DNA from: Methylobacterium aquaticum
GTDB taxonomy: Bacteria > Pseudomonadota > Alphaproteobacteria > Rhizobiales > Beijerinckiaceae
DNA: 64,000 bases
Reading direction: 5' to 3'
Assembly: GCF_016804325.1 (NCBI RefSeq)
Contig: NZ_CP043627.1
Location: 5,787,501-5,851,500 of the forward strand
Position 1 is the first letter of the stretch; each line of letters begins with the position of its first letter. Below the pieces are notes generated by a model. It made no database searches, had not been told where the DNA came from, and was given only the letters and a program-made list of their open reading frames with translations. A program made the translations under genes and the position numbers. Of this stretch, positions 37,485-45,838 are shown one piece after another.

Positions 37485-37631
37485 GTGCCGACCCTCTTCC
37501 GTTTCCTGGCCGTGGTGGCGATCCTGGCCGGCCTCGCCTTCGCGGCGATGTTCGCGCTCGCCACCTTCGTCGAGCCGACCCCGCGCGAGATCTCCGTCAC
37601 CATCCCGAACGCGAAGCTGCAGCCGAAATGA
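37485..37631 (+). CDS. small single-span membrane protein upstream of xerD
   Basis: A 48-aa protein starting at a GTG (VPTLFRFLAV). It has one membrane helix, about residues 5-28 (FLAVVAILAGLAFAAMFAL), and a conserved-looking tail, EPTPREISVTIPNAKLQP. The stop overlaps the xerD start (ATGA), so they are coupled. Similar short proteins occur at this place in many Rhizobiales, which supports a real gene despite its size. The function is unknown. Confidence 0.7.
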   Translation: MPTLFRFLAVVAILAGLAFAAMFALATFVEPTPREISVTIPNAKLQPK

Positions 37632-38548
37632 GCACCTTGGGCCCCCAGGGCCTGATGCACGCCTATCTCGACATGCTGGCCGCCGAGCGGGGCGCCGCCG
37701 CCAACACGCTCGCGGCCTACCGGCGCGACCTCGACGACTACCTCGCCTACCTGGCAGCCAAGCGGATCGATCCCGGCGCCGTCGAGCCCGCGGGCATCCG
37801 GGCCTACCTCGCCGAGTTGGAGGCGCGCGGCCTCAAGAGCACCTCGGCGGCGCGCCGGCTCTCCTGCGTGCGCGGCTTCCACCGCTTCCTCTACGCCGAA
37901 GGCCTCGTCGAGGGCGATCCGACCGCGCCGGTCTCCGGGCCGAAGCGCGGCCGCGGCCTGCCGAAGGTGCTCTCGGTGGCGGAGGTCGACCGGCTGCTCG
38001 GCGTCGCCAAGGAGGCGGTCGCGCAGGCGCCGAACCCGGCCGAGGCGGCCCGGGCCGGGCGGATGCACTGCCTGATCGAGCTTCTCTACGCCACGGGCCT
38101 GCGCGTCTCCGAGCTGGTCGCCCTGCCCCGCGCCGCGGGCTCCACCAAGGAGCGCTTCCTGGTGGTGAAGGGCAAGGGCGGGCGCGAGCGCCTGGTGCCG
38201 CTGACCGAGGTGGCGCGCAAGGCCATGGCGGCCCATCTCGACACCCTCAAAGCCCCCGGCCCCTGGCTGTTTCCCGCCGACAGCGAGACCGGCCACCTCA
38301 CCCGCCAGGCCTTCGCCCGCGACCTGAAGGCGGTGGCCGCCGCCGCCGGCCTGCGCACCGACAAGATCAGCCCGCACGTGCTGCGCCACGCCTTCGCCAG
38401 CCACCTGCTGCAGAACGGCGCCGACCTGCGGGTGGTGCAGGAGCTGCTCGGCCACGCCGACATCTCGACGACGCAGATCTACACCCACGTGCTCGACGAG
38501 CGCCTGAAACAGATGGTGCGCGACCTCCACCCCCTGGCGAGCGCCTGA
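37628..38548 (+). CDS. xerD: tyrosine recombinase XerD
   Basis: Resolves chromosome dimers at dif with XerC. It is 306 aa. The N-terminal SAM-like core-binding domain occupies about 1-100. The catalytic domain shows R in ATGLRVSELV, K in VVKGKGGRER, HxxR in HVLRHAFASH, H in LLGHADIS and the nucleophile Y in TQIYTHV. It is translationally coupled to the small membrane protein upstream. No prophage or integron signs are nearby, so a housekeeping role is most likely. Confidence 0.92.
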   Translation: MSTLGPQGLMHAYLDMLAAERGAAANTLAAYRRDLDDYLAYLAAKRIDPGAVEPAGIRAYLAELEARGLKSTSAARRLSCVRGFHRFLYAEGLVEGDPTAPVSGPKRGRGLPKVLSVAEVDRLLGVAKEAVAQAPNPAEAARAGRMHCLIELLYATGLRVSELVALPRAAGSTKERFLVVKGKGGRERLVPLTEVARKAMAAHLDTLKAPGPWLFPADSETGHLTRQAFARDLKAVAAAAGLRTDKISPHVLRHAFASHLLQNGADLRVVQELLGHADISTTQIYTHVLDERLKQMVRDLHPLASA

Positions 38549-38638
38549 GGCGACGCGCCGGACGGCACCCGATCGATCGCCCGGGTATCCGGCCCGGCCG
38601 GAGCGGACGGCTGGAAATCCGAGGATTCCCGCGCGACG

Positions 38639-39395
38639 GTGCGTGCATCACCGCCGGGAGGTCGGCCGATTCGGTTTGATGACGCAGAGAGAAAAGATCA
38701 TCTTCGGGCAGAAGCCGGACTGGGAGCCCAGTATCCGGGCTGCTGCCAGCGCGACCTGAGACGTCACGGTGGCGGTGAGGGATGGTGGGCCCGCACCGAC
38801 TGGCGGACCTTCGATCTGATCGTTCCCCTGACGATCCGGGACGGGCGGATGCTGCGAAAATCCGGCATCCGCCTCGCCGGCAAGGCGCCGTGCCCCAGCG
38901 CGCGAGCGGTCGATTTCTGCCACGACAAGCGCAGCTTCAGCCGCACCCTGTCGCTGATGCGTTTTCGCCCCATGATCCCGCGACTCATCGACAGGGCCAA
39001 CCGCCTGGAATTTCCCGGCATCCTGAAGAAGAACAACGACGAGCACGGCGTCAACTCGCTGATCCTGGACCCGAGGGTCGATGCCGCCGAGTGGACGCCG
39101 AGACTCAACAGCCAGGACTTTTTCTTGCAGGAATGCGTCTCCGGCCACACGGAGCGCGCCACGCACCTGCTGCTACGCGAGGGCCGGATCGTTCACGCCT
39201 GCACCGTCACGGTCGACATGGGTGACCGGCCCTTCGTCAAGGGAAAATGGTGCGAGCACCGCGCGATGAAAGCCGTCGACGACGAGACGTTCCTGGACGT
39301 CTTCGCCGACATTCTCCAGATCGCCGGATTCACCGGCGGCACCTGCTGCGTCGACTACAAGGTCGTCGACGGCATCCCGAGAATCCTCCAGGTCA
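38639..39395 (+). pseudogene. ATP-grasp-like gene, 5' part, broken by an IS
   Basis: Residues from about DWRTFDLIVPLTIRDGRML onwards resemble ATP-grasp ligases: SQDFFLQECVSGHTERATHLL in the middle and FTGGTCCVDYKVVDG before the break. The frame is cut at 39395 by the IS630-type element. The true start is unclear. An ATG in another frame at 38679 (MTQREKIIFGQKPDW) reads well but stops after 26 codons, so a second frameshift may exist. At the metal-binding end the usual E-x-N-P-R is Q-x-S-P-R when both parts are joined. Confidence 0.6.
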
Positions 39396-39406
39396 TACCA
39401 ACGGCC

Positions 39407-39982
39407 CTAAAGTTTGACCTGTGCCCAGTCCCGCGCGGTGATGGAGGTGACGAGGTCTGGGTCGTTGGCGAAGAAGTTCCAGGCGTCGCAGCAGGCGTCG
39501 ACGATCTGCTGGTAGGTGCGGTAGACCCGGTGGGCGAGCTTGTTCTGGCGCAGGTACTGCCAGACCAACTCGATCGGGTTCAGCTCTGGAGACGAGGCCG
39601 GCAAGTGTAGCAACGTGATGTTGTCCGGCACCACCAGGCCGCGCGGGCGAGGCTTCTTGGCGGTGCCGTGATAGCCAGCCCCGTCCAGCACCAGGATCGC
39701 GTGCGCGCCGGGCGCCACCTGCCGGCTGATCTCGGCCAGATGCAGCGACATCATCGCGGTGTTGACCGTCGGCAGCACCAGAGCCGCGCTGGTGCCCCGC
39801 GCCGGGCAGGCCGCTCCGAACAGGTATGTCCACTTGTAGCGCTGGTCGCGCGGCGCTCGCGGGCGTGTCCCCTTGCGCGCCCAGACCCGCGTCAGCGTGC
39901 CCTGCTGGCCGACGCGGGCCTCGTCCTGGAACCAGATCTCGAGCGGCTTGCCGTGGGCGGTCTCGGGGAGGAGTTCCGTCAC
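39407..39982 (-). CDS. IS630-type transposase, catalytic part (orfB)
   Basis: A 191-aa frame carrying the DDE domain: first Asp in WFQDEARVGQQ, second in LVLDGAGYHGT, and Glu in SPELNPIELVWQYLR. In-frame codons upstream of the GTG at 39982 read KTFASR back to an A6 run, so it is normally made as a fusion with orfA by -1 frameshifting, not from its own start. Its stop codon is one base inside the left inverted repeat. Confidence 0.85.
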   Translation of the reverse strand: MTELLPETAHGKPLEIWFQDEARVGQQGTLTRVWARKGTRPRAPRDQRYKWTYLFGAACPARGTSAALVLPTVNTAMMSLHLAEISRQVAPGAHAILVLDGAGYHGTAKKPRPRGLVVPDNITLLHLPASSPELNPIELVWQYLRQNKLAHRVYRTYQQIVDACCDAWNFFANDPDLVTSITARDWAQVKL

Positions 39983-40491
39983 CCGCGAGGCGAAGGTTTT
40001 TTAAAAGCCTTCTGTGCCGCCTCGTCGGCCTTGGGATGCTGCGGGCGCACCGAGAGCCGCACGAAGCCGAGCTTGGCCAAGTGCTTGCCGACCGTACGCT
40101 CGTGCATCTCGACCCCGAACAGCTCCCTGATGCGCGCCTGCAGGTCGACCCGGCGCCAGCGCACCACGCCATCCGTGTCCACGTCCGGCCCCGCCTCGAC
40201 CAGGGCGGCGAGTTGCTGCATCTGCTCGGGCGTCAGCTTGGCGGCGCGGCCCGGCGCCTTACGGTCGCGCAGACCCGCCAGACCCTCGGCGTTGTAGCGA
40301 TGCACCCAGTCGCGCAGGGTCTGGCGGTCCATCCCACAGGAGCGGGCCGCTCTGGTGCGGTCGGCGCCCTCCAGCACCAGAGCGAGCGCCAGCATCCGAC
40401 GGGCCGCCGGAATGCTCGGTGCCTTGGAGGAGGCCGCGCGCAACTCCTCGGCGGTCAAATCCGTGCGGGTGATAGCGATCCCGGCCATGGC
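39979..40491 (-). CDS. IS630-type transposase, DNA-binding part (orfA)
   Basis: About 170 aa from the ATG at 40491 (MAGIAITRTDL); an upstream start at 40542 is also open. It carries helix-turn-helix domains (SCGMDRQTLRDWVHRYNAEG and a winged-helix part with ARIRELFGVEMHERTVGKHL). It ends shortly after TTTTAAAAAA (minus strand, A6 at 39997-40002), a slippery run where ribosomal or transcriptional slippage would join it to orfB. Confidence 0.82.
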   Translation of the reverse strand, partial: AMAGIAITRTDLTAEELRAASSKAPSIPAARRMLALALVLEGADRTRAARSCGMDRQTLRDWVHRYNAEGLAGLRDRKAPGRAAKLTPEQMQQLAALVEAGPDVDTDGVVRWRRVDLQARIRELFGVEMHERTVGKHLAKLGFVRLSVRPQHPKADEAAQKAFKKPSPRG

Positions 40492-40570
40492 GATCTCTCC
40501 TGATCCGGCAACCGAATCAGAAGCCAAGCCGCGGCGCAACACGCCGAGTCACACTCACCGGCCGTTGGTA

Positions 40571-40650
40571 TCAGTCCGCGGTTCGGATGGTCCCTGCTCT
40601 ACGACCTGGGGAACCATCTGTGGGCCTACGCGATTGCCGCGCGGGCGTGA
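40571..40650 (+). pseudogene. ATP-grasp-like gene, 3' remnant
   Basis: The 25 codons after the IS, read from 40573, give SPRFGWSLLYDLGNHLWAYA and a TGA at 40648. This is a plausible ATP-grasp C-terminus continuing ...RILQV from the 5' part. It has no start of its own. Confidence 0.6.
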
Positions 40651-40751
40651 CACGGTACAGCTTCGCCGGCGGCGACACCGCCGCGCCCGAAGGCTGAGAC
40701 GTGTCGGCCAGGAGACGACCGGCCCTCGAAACGGCCGGGGGAGGAGTGTGC

Positions 40752-41816
40752 ATGTCGTTCCTGTCCGTGGCCGCGCAGGTGCTGGCGCTGGCGCTGATCG
40801 TCGCGACCCTGCTGCCGTTCTGGCGCAGCCGGACCGGGCTGGTGCGCACCTTCGATTTCCCGCGGTTCCAGATCGCCGCCGCGATCCCGCCGGTTCTGAT
40901 CCTGTTGGTCGCCTCCGGGCACGATCCGCTCTCCCTCGTCCTCGGGGCCGGGCTCCTGGGCGCGCTCGGACTGCAGCTCCGGCACATCCTGCCCTTCACC
41001 CGCCTGACGACGCCGGCCGCCCGCGCCGCCCCGGCGCAGGCGGACCCGGCTTCCTGCGTGGCGATCCTGATCGCCAACGTGCTGCAATCGAACCGGGCCT
41101 ACGACCGCCTGCTCGCGGCGGTGGAGGCGAGCGACCCCGACCTGTTCCTGGCGCTGGAGACCGATGCGGGCTGGCGCGACGCGCTCTCGCCGTTGCGCGC
41201 CCGGTATCCCCACGGGGTGGACCAGGCGCAGGACAACACCTACGGGCTGATGCTCTATTCCCGCCTGCCCCTCGACGACGTCCGGGTGCGCTTCCTGATC
41301 GAGGACGACGTGCCCTCGGTGCGGGCCGGCGTCACCCTGCCGTCTGGCGACCGCTTCGTCTTCCACGGCGTGCATCCGCGCCCGCCGCATCCGGGCAACA
41401 GCAGCGCGACGCGGGACGGGGAACTCGTGCTGGTCGCCCGCGAGGTCGCGCGCGAGGGCGGGCCCACCGTGGTGGCGGGCGATCTCAACGACGTCGCCTG
41501 GTCCCGCACCACGGGCCTGTTCCAGGCGATCGGCGGCCTCCTCGATCCGCGGGTCGGGCGCGGCGCATACCCGACCTTCCACGCCCACTGGCCGATGCTG
41601 CGCTGGCCCCTCGACCACGTCTTCTTCAGCGAGCATTTCCTGCTCGCCCGGCTGGAGCGGCTGCCGAATGTCGGCTCCGACCACTTCCCGATCCTGATCA
41701 CCCTGTGCCGCGATACCAGGGCCGAGACGATGCAGGAACCGCCCTCGGCCGATGCCGAGGACCGGCGGGAAGCGTCCGAGGCGGTGGCGGAGGCGCGGGA
41801 GGCCGCGCAGTCGTGA
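40752..41816 (+). CDS. endonuclease/exonuclease/phosphatase (EEP) domain membrane protein
   Basis: A 354-aa protein. Two or three N-terminal membrane helices (about 5-21, 38-54 and 60-75) are followed by an EEP domain facing the periplasm. Domain motifs are IANVLQSN, LALETDAGW (metal Glu), FHGVHPRPPHPGN, VVAGDLNDVAWS and the final GSDHFPI His. GAGGAG lies 5 nt before the ATG. YafD-like proteins of this layout are common in alphaproteobacteria. The substrate is unknown. The last ~30 residues are Glu/Ala-rich. Confidence 0.82.
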   Translation: MSFLSVAAQVLALALIVATLLPFWRSRTGLVRTFDFPRFQIAAAIPPVLILLVASGHDPLSLVLGAGLLGALGLQLRHILPFTRLTTPAARAAPAQADPASCVAILIANVLQSNRAYDRLLAAVEASDPDLFLALETDAGWRDALSPLRARYPHGVDQAQDNTYGLMLYSRLPLDDVRVRFLIEDDVPSVRAGVTLPSGDRFVFHGVHPRPPHPGNSSATRDGELVLVAREVAREGGPTVVAGDLNDVAWSRTTGLFQAIGGLLDPRVGRGAYPTFHAHWPMLRWPLDHVFFSEHFLLARLERLPNVGSDHFPILITLCRDTRAETMQEPPSADAEDRREASEAVAEAREAAQS

Positions 41817-41817
41817 A

Positions 41818-41834
41818 AGTCAAACAGTATGACT
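41818..41834. promoter_or_regulatory. inverted repeat AGTCA-N7-TGACT upstream of the regulator gene
   Basis: AGTCAAACAGTATGACT lies 82 bp before the FadR-type regulator start, in the only AT-rich stretch of the gap. Its symmetry and GT...AC core suit a GntR/FadR-family operator for autoregulation. This is inference. Confidence 0.35.
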
Positions 41835-41915
41835 ATTCAGCCGGGCGCGGGCGTGCTGTAAGAGGCTGACCGGCGCCGTCGGGGCGCCTCTCTCACGTCG
41901 GTTCGTCACGCGACA

Positions 41916-42689
41916 ATGCGCGCCCCCTTCGCCAGAGCCCCCGCCGCCCTGCCCGCCGCCTCGCCCCCGGGCGCCGGCCTGGTGGTGATCCCGGCCGGGC
42001 GCGCCCGCTCCAACCACGCCGAGGTGGCGCGCAGCCTCGGCACGGCGATCATCGCCGGGCGCTACCCGGCCGGCGCCAAGCTGCCGGGGGACGGCGAGTT
42101 GCTCGCCACCTTCCGGGTGTCGCGGCCGGTCCTGCGCGAGAGCGTCAAGACGCTGGTGGCCAAGGGGCTTCTCACCACCAAGGCGCGGGTCGGCACGGTG
42201 GTGCGCGAGCGCGCGGCCTGGAACATGTTCGACGCCGACGTGCTCGCCTGGCACCTCGAGGCCGGCATCGACCGGCGCTTCCTGCGCGACCTCGCGGAGA
42301 TCCGGCTCGCGGTCGAGCCGGCGGCGGCGGCGCTCGCCGCCGAGCGCCGGACGCCCGACGACCTCGCCGCGCTGGAAGCCGGCCTCGCACGGATGCGGGC
42401 CGAGCCGTCCGATTCCATCGGCTTTGCCGAAGGCGACCTCGCGCTTCACGTCGCGGTGGCGGTGGCCTCCGGCAACCCGTTCATGCGCTCGATCGGCGGG
42501 GTGATCGAGGTGGCGTTGCGGGCCTCGTTCCAGCTCAGCGCCCCGGTCGAGGCGGCGGACCGCGAGACGGTGCTGTCCGCCCACGCCGCCATCGTCGCGG
42601 CCATCGCGGCCCGCGATCCGGAAGCCGCGGCGGCGGCCCTGCGCGAGGTCATCCATAACGGCCTGCGCCGCCACGGTGCGGCGGCCTGA
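41916..42689 (+). CDS. GntR/FadR-family transcriptional regulator
   Basis: A 257-aa regulator. The N-terminal winged helix (about 35-100) shows AGRYPAGAKLPGDGELLATF and SRPVLRESVKTLVAKGLL, and the FCD ligand-binding domain is helical (about 125-245). The D...H...H metal-type residues of FCD domains are suggested by DLALHVAVAVASGN and SAHAAIVAAI. It lies 24 bp upstream of a DapA-family gene on the same strand and probably controls it. DgoR-like sugar-acid repressors are the closest type by domain layout. Confidence 0.88.
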   Translation: MRAPFARAPAALPAASPPGAGLVVIPAGRARSNHAEVARSLGTAIIAGRYPAGAKLPGDGELLATFRVSRPVLRESVKTLVAKGLLTTKARVGTVVRERAAWNMFDADVLAWHLEAGIDRRFLRDLAEIRLAVEPAAAALAAERRTPDDLAALEAGLARMRAEPSDSIGFAEGDLALHVAVAVASGNPFMRSIGGVIEVALRASFQLSAPVEAADRETVLSAHAAIVAAIAARDPEAAAAALREVIHNGLRRHGAAA

Positions 42690-42713
42690 AGACCAGTCGA
42701 GGAGGCAAACGCC

Positions 42714-43685
42714 ATGTCCACCAACGCCAAGTCCACCAACGCCAAGTCCAACGAGGAAAATTCGACGGCTCCCCGCCCCTATCGCGGCGTCTTTCCCGTC
42801 GCCCCGACGATCTTCCACGAGGACGGCACCCTCGACCTCGACGGCCAGCGCCGCGCCATCGACTTCATGATCGAGGCCGGCTCGAACGGACTGTGCATCC
42901 TCGCCAACTTCTCCGAGCAGTTCGTCCTCACCGACGCCGAGCGCGACGCGGTGATGACGGCCGTGCTCGAGCACGTCGCCGGCCGCGTGCCGGTGATCGT
43001 CACCACCACCCACTTCGCCACCCATATCTGTGCCGAGCGCTCGCGCCGCGCGCAGGACCTCGGCGCCGCCATGGTGATGATCATGCCGCCCTATCACGGG
43101 GCGACGATCCGGGTGACCGAGGCCGGCATCGAGCGTTTCTTCCAAAGCGTCTCCGACGCGATCTCGATCCCGATCATGATCCAGGATGCGCCGGTCTCCG
43201 GCACCAATCTCTCGGCCACCTTCCTGGCGCGGCTCGCCCGCGAGGTGGAGAACGTGTCCTACTTCAAGATCGAGACCGCGCAGGCGGCGGCCAAGCTCCG
43301 CACGCTGCTGGAACTCGGCGGCGACGCGATCGAGGGCCCGTGGGACGGCGAGGAGGCGATCACGCTGCTCGCCGACCTCGATGCCGGCGCCACCGGCGCC
43401 ATGACCGGCGGCGGCTATCCCGACGGCATCCGCCAGATCCTCGACCCGTACTTCGCCGGGCGCCGCGACGAGGCGGTGCAGGCCTATGGCCGCTGGCTGC
43501 CGCTGATCAACTACGAGAACCGCCAGACCGGGTTGGCGGCGGCCAAGATCCTGATGAAGGAGGGCGGTATCATCCGCTCGGATGCCGTGCGCGCGCCGCT
43601 CGAACTGCCGCATCCGGCGACCCGGGCCGGGCTGATCGAAATCGCTCGGAGCCTGGATGCGGCGGTGTTGCGCTGGGGGCGGTGA
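42714..43685 (+). CDS. dihydrodipicolinate synthase (DapA) family aldolase/dehydratase
   Basis: A 323-aa class I lyase of the DapA/NAL family. The Schiff-base lysine lies in VSYFKIETA, and the family opening is YRGVFPVAPTIFHEDGTLDL. Pairing with a FadR-type regulator favours a sugar-acid dehydratase or aldolase (2-keto-3-deoxy acids) over lysine synthesis. The first ~15 residues come from a tandem 15-bp repeat (STNAK twice), so the start could be internal. A TIM barrel is expected, located in the cytosol. Confidence 0.83.
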   Translation: MSTNAKSTNAKSNEENSTAPRPYRGVFPVAPTIFHEDGTLDLDGQRRAIDFMIEAGSNGLCILANFSEQFVLTDAERDAVMTAVLEHVAGRVPVIVTTTHFATHICAERSRRAQDLGAAMVMIMPPYHGATIRVTEAGIERFFQSVSDAISIPIMIQDAPVSGTNLSATFLARLAREVENVSYFKIETAQAAAKLRTLLELGGDAIEGPWDGEEAITLLADLDAGATGAMTGGGYPDGIRQILDPYFAGRRDEAVQAYGRWLPLINYENRQTGLAAAKILMKEGGIIRSDAVRAPLELPHPATRAGLIEIARSLDAAVLRWGR

Positions 43686-43696
43686 ACGGGCTTCTT

Positions 43697-43726
43697 CCGC
43701 GGGATCCGCACCTGCGGATCCCGCGG
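43697..43726. terminator. bidirectional hairpin terminator
   Basis: A perfect 13-bp stem (43697-43709 with 43714-43726) with a 4-nt ACCT loop lies in the 60-bp gap between the convergent DapA-family and tkt genes. Confidence 0.7.
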
Positions 43727-43745
43727 GAGGGCGGGACGCCGTAAG

Positions 43746-45722
43746 CTAGAACCGCGCTCTCACCTCCTCCACCACCCGCTCCGGCGTGAACCCGAAATGC
43801 CGGGCGAGGTCGGCCTCGGCCCCGGAGGCGCCGAAGCCGCTCATGCCGACGAAGCCGCCCTCCTCGCCGAGATAGCGGTCCCAGCCGAGGCGGACCGCCG
43901 CCTCGATCCCGACCCGGACCGTGCCGGGCCCCAGGATTTCTCGGCGATAGGCGGCGTCCTGGCGCTCGAACAGCTCCCAGGACGGCATCGAGACCACCGC
44001 GGTCGGGATGCCGTCCTCCTCCAAGCGCCGGCGCGCCTCGACGGCGAGGGCCACCTCCGAGCCGGTGGCGAGCAGCGTGACGCGGCGGGGACCGGTCGCC
44101 TCCTCCAGCACGTAGGCGCCGCGGGCCGACAGATTCTCGCCTGCACCGTCGCGGCGCAGGGCCGGCAGGGCCTGGCGGGCGAAGATCAGCGAGGACGGGC
44201 CCTTGCGGTTCCGGAGCGCGATCTCCCAGCATTCCGCCGCCTCGACCGCGTCGGCCGGGCGCAGGACCAGCATGTTGGGGATGGCGCGCAGCGACGCCAA
44301 GTATTCGACCGGCTGGTGGGTCGGCCCGTTACGGCCGATGCCGATCGAATCGTGGCTGAACACGAACGGCACGGGTAGCCCCATCATCGCGGCGAGGCGC
44401 AGGACCGGGCGCAGATAATCCGAAAAGACCAGGTAGGTGACGCCGACCGGTACCACGCCGCCATGGGCGGCCATGCCGTTCATCATCGCCCCCATGGCGT
44501 GCTCGCGGATGCCGTAATGGACGTAGCGCCCGCCCTGGTCCGCGGCGGTGAAGGCCTTGAGCGTGCGCTTGTGCTGCGTCGCGCCCTCGAGATCCGGCGC
44601 GCCGGAGAGGAGCTCCGGGATGGCGTCGGCGAGGCGGTCGACCAGCTCGCCCGACAGCGCGATCCCGGATTGTGCCTTGCCCGACCGTGCGGCCTCGTCG
44701 CGGAAGGCGCGCAGGGGCGCATCCCAGCCCTCCGGCAGCTTGCCCTCGCGCAGGCGGTCGAGCAGGTGGCGGCGCTCCGGCGGCAGGGCGGCGACGCGGC
44801 GGGTCCAGGACTCGAATGCGGGGGCGTTGCGCGCGCCGGCCTCACGCCAGGCCGCCCGGATCCCGTCGGGGATCTCGAAGGCCGGGTGGGGCCAGTTGAG
44901 CTGCTGGCGGGCGGCGGCGCTCAAGCTCGCCGGGATGCGGGCGGAGTGGGCCGCCCGCGTGCCTTCGACGCCGGGCAGGCCGCGGCCGATCACCGTGGTG
45001 CAGCGGATCATCGAGGGACGCGGATCGGCCTTGGCCAGCAGCAAGGCAGCCGAGACCGCCTCGATGTCGTGGCCGTCGACCTCCTGGACGTGCCAGTGGC
45101 TCAAGCGGAACCGCGCCGCCATGTCGTCGCTCAGCGCGAGGTCGATCGCGCCGTCGTCGGTCATCCGGTTGTCGTCCCAGAGGAAGGTGAGCTTGCCGAG
45201 GCCCAGATGCCCGGCGAGCGAGATCACCTCCTGGCCGACGCCCTCCTGCAGGCAGCCGTCGCCGACGAGCGCATAGGTGCGGTGGTCGATGAGGTCGGGC
45301 CCGAGCCAGCGGTTGAGATAGGCCTCGGCCAGCGCCATGCCGGCGGCGTTGGCGATGCCCTGGCCGAGGGGCCCGGTGGTCGTCTCGATGCCGTGGGCGG
45401 GGGCGTATTCCGGGTGGCCCTCGCAGGGCGAGCCGAGTTCGCGGAAGCGCTTGATGTCGTCGAGCCCGATCCCCTCGTACCCGCTGAGATGGAGGAGCGC
45501 GTAGAGCAGCATCGAGCCGTGGCCGTTCGACAGGACGAAGCGGTCGCGGTCGAACCACAGGGGCTCGCGGGCCAGGAACTTGAGATGGCGGGTGAAGAGC
45601 GCCGTCACCGTGTCGGCGGCTCCGAGCGGCGTGCCCGGATGCCCCTCGCCCACCCGCTCGATGGCGTCGATGGACAGGAAGCGGATCGCATCCGCGAGCG
45701 CGCGCGGCTCGGTGCCGGTCAT
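43746..45722 (-). CDS. tkt: transketolase
   Basis: Moves two-carbon ketol units in the pentose phosphate or Calvin-type cycle with thiamine diphosphate. It is 658 aa. Motifs include the N-terminal RFLSIDAIERVGEGHPGTPLG, ThDP binding GDGCLQEGVGQE...WDDN, and the C-terminal RYVHYGIREHAMGAMMNGMA with FSHDSIGIGRNGPTHQPVE. It stands alone here, with no cbb or serine-cycle genes nearby, so a specific pathway cannot be assigned. Confidence 0.94.
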   Translation of the reverse strand: MTGTEPRALADAIRFLSIDAIERVGEGHPGTPLGAADTVTALFTRHLKFLAREPLWFDRDRFVLSNGHGSMLLYALLHLSGYEGIGLDDIKRFRELGSPCEGHPEYAPAHGIETTTGPLGQGIANAAGMALAEAYLNRWLGPDLIDHRTYALVGDGCLQEGVGQEVISLAGHLGLGKLTFLWDDNRMTDDGAIDLALSDDMAARFRLSHWHVQEVDGHDIEAVSAALLLAKADPRPSMIRCTTVIGRGLPGVEGTRAAHSARIPASLSAAARQQLNWPHPAFEIPDGIRAAWREAGARNAPAFESWTRRVAALPPERRHLLDRLREGKLPEGWDAPLRAFRDEAARSGKAQSGIALSGELVDRLADAIPELLSGAPDLEGATQHKRTLKAFTAADQGGRYVHYGIREHAMGAMMNGMAAHGGVVPVGVTYLVFSDYLRPVLRLAAMMGLPVPFVFSHDSIGIGRNGPTHQPVEYLASLRAIPNMLVLRPADAVEAAECWEIALRNRKGPSSLIFARQALPALRRDGAGENLSARGAYVLEEATGPRRVTLLATGSEVALAVEARRRLEEDGIPTAVVSMPSWELFERQDAAYRREILGPGTVRVGIEAAVRLGWDRYLGEEGGFVGMSGFGASGAEADLARHFGFTPERVVEEVRARF

Positions 45723-45838
45723 CGGGGGTCCCTCCCGGGGATGTTGGGTGCTCTTGAGGCACGATCACCCAACCGCCCCCCGGGACGGAACTCAAACGAG
45801 TTTTTCCCCGCCCGAGATGAGCGGGATTCACGTCATGC

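Larger units (their letters stand above)
39396..40570 (-). mobile_element. IS630-type insertion sequence
   Basis: 1175 bp. The ends TACCAACGGCC (39396-39406) and its reverse complement (40560-40570) form an 11-bp perfect inverted repeat. TCA flanks both sides (39393-39395 and 40571-40573). Removing the element and one TCA rejoins the host gene in frame. Read strictly as a TA duplication, as is usual for IS630, the host frame would not be restored. Two overlapping reading frames encode the transposase. Confidence 0.88.

Noticed and set aside
37628..38548. xerD as a phage or integron integrase
   Set aside because: Its place next to aroK and the small membrane protein is the normal chromosomal context. 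No attachment site, cassette or phage gene is seen.
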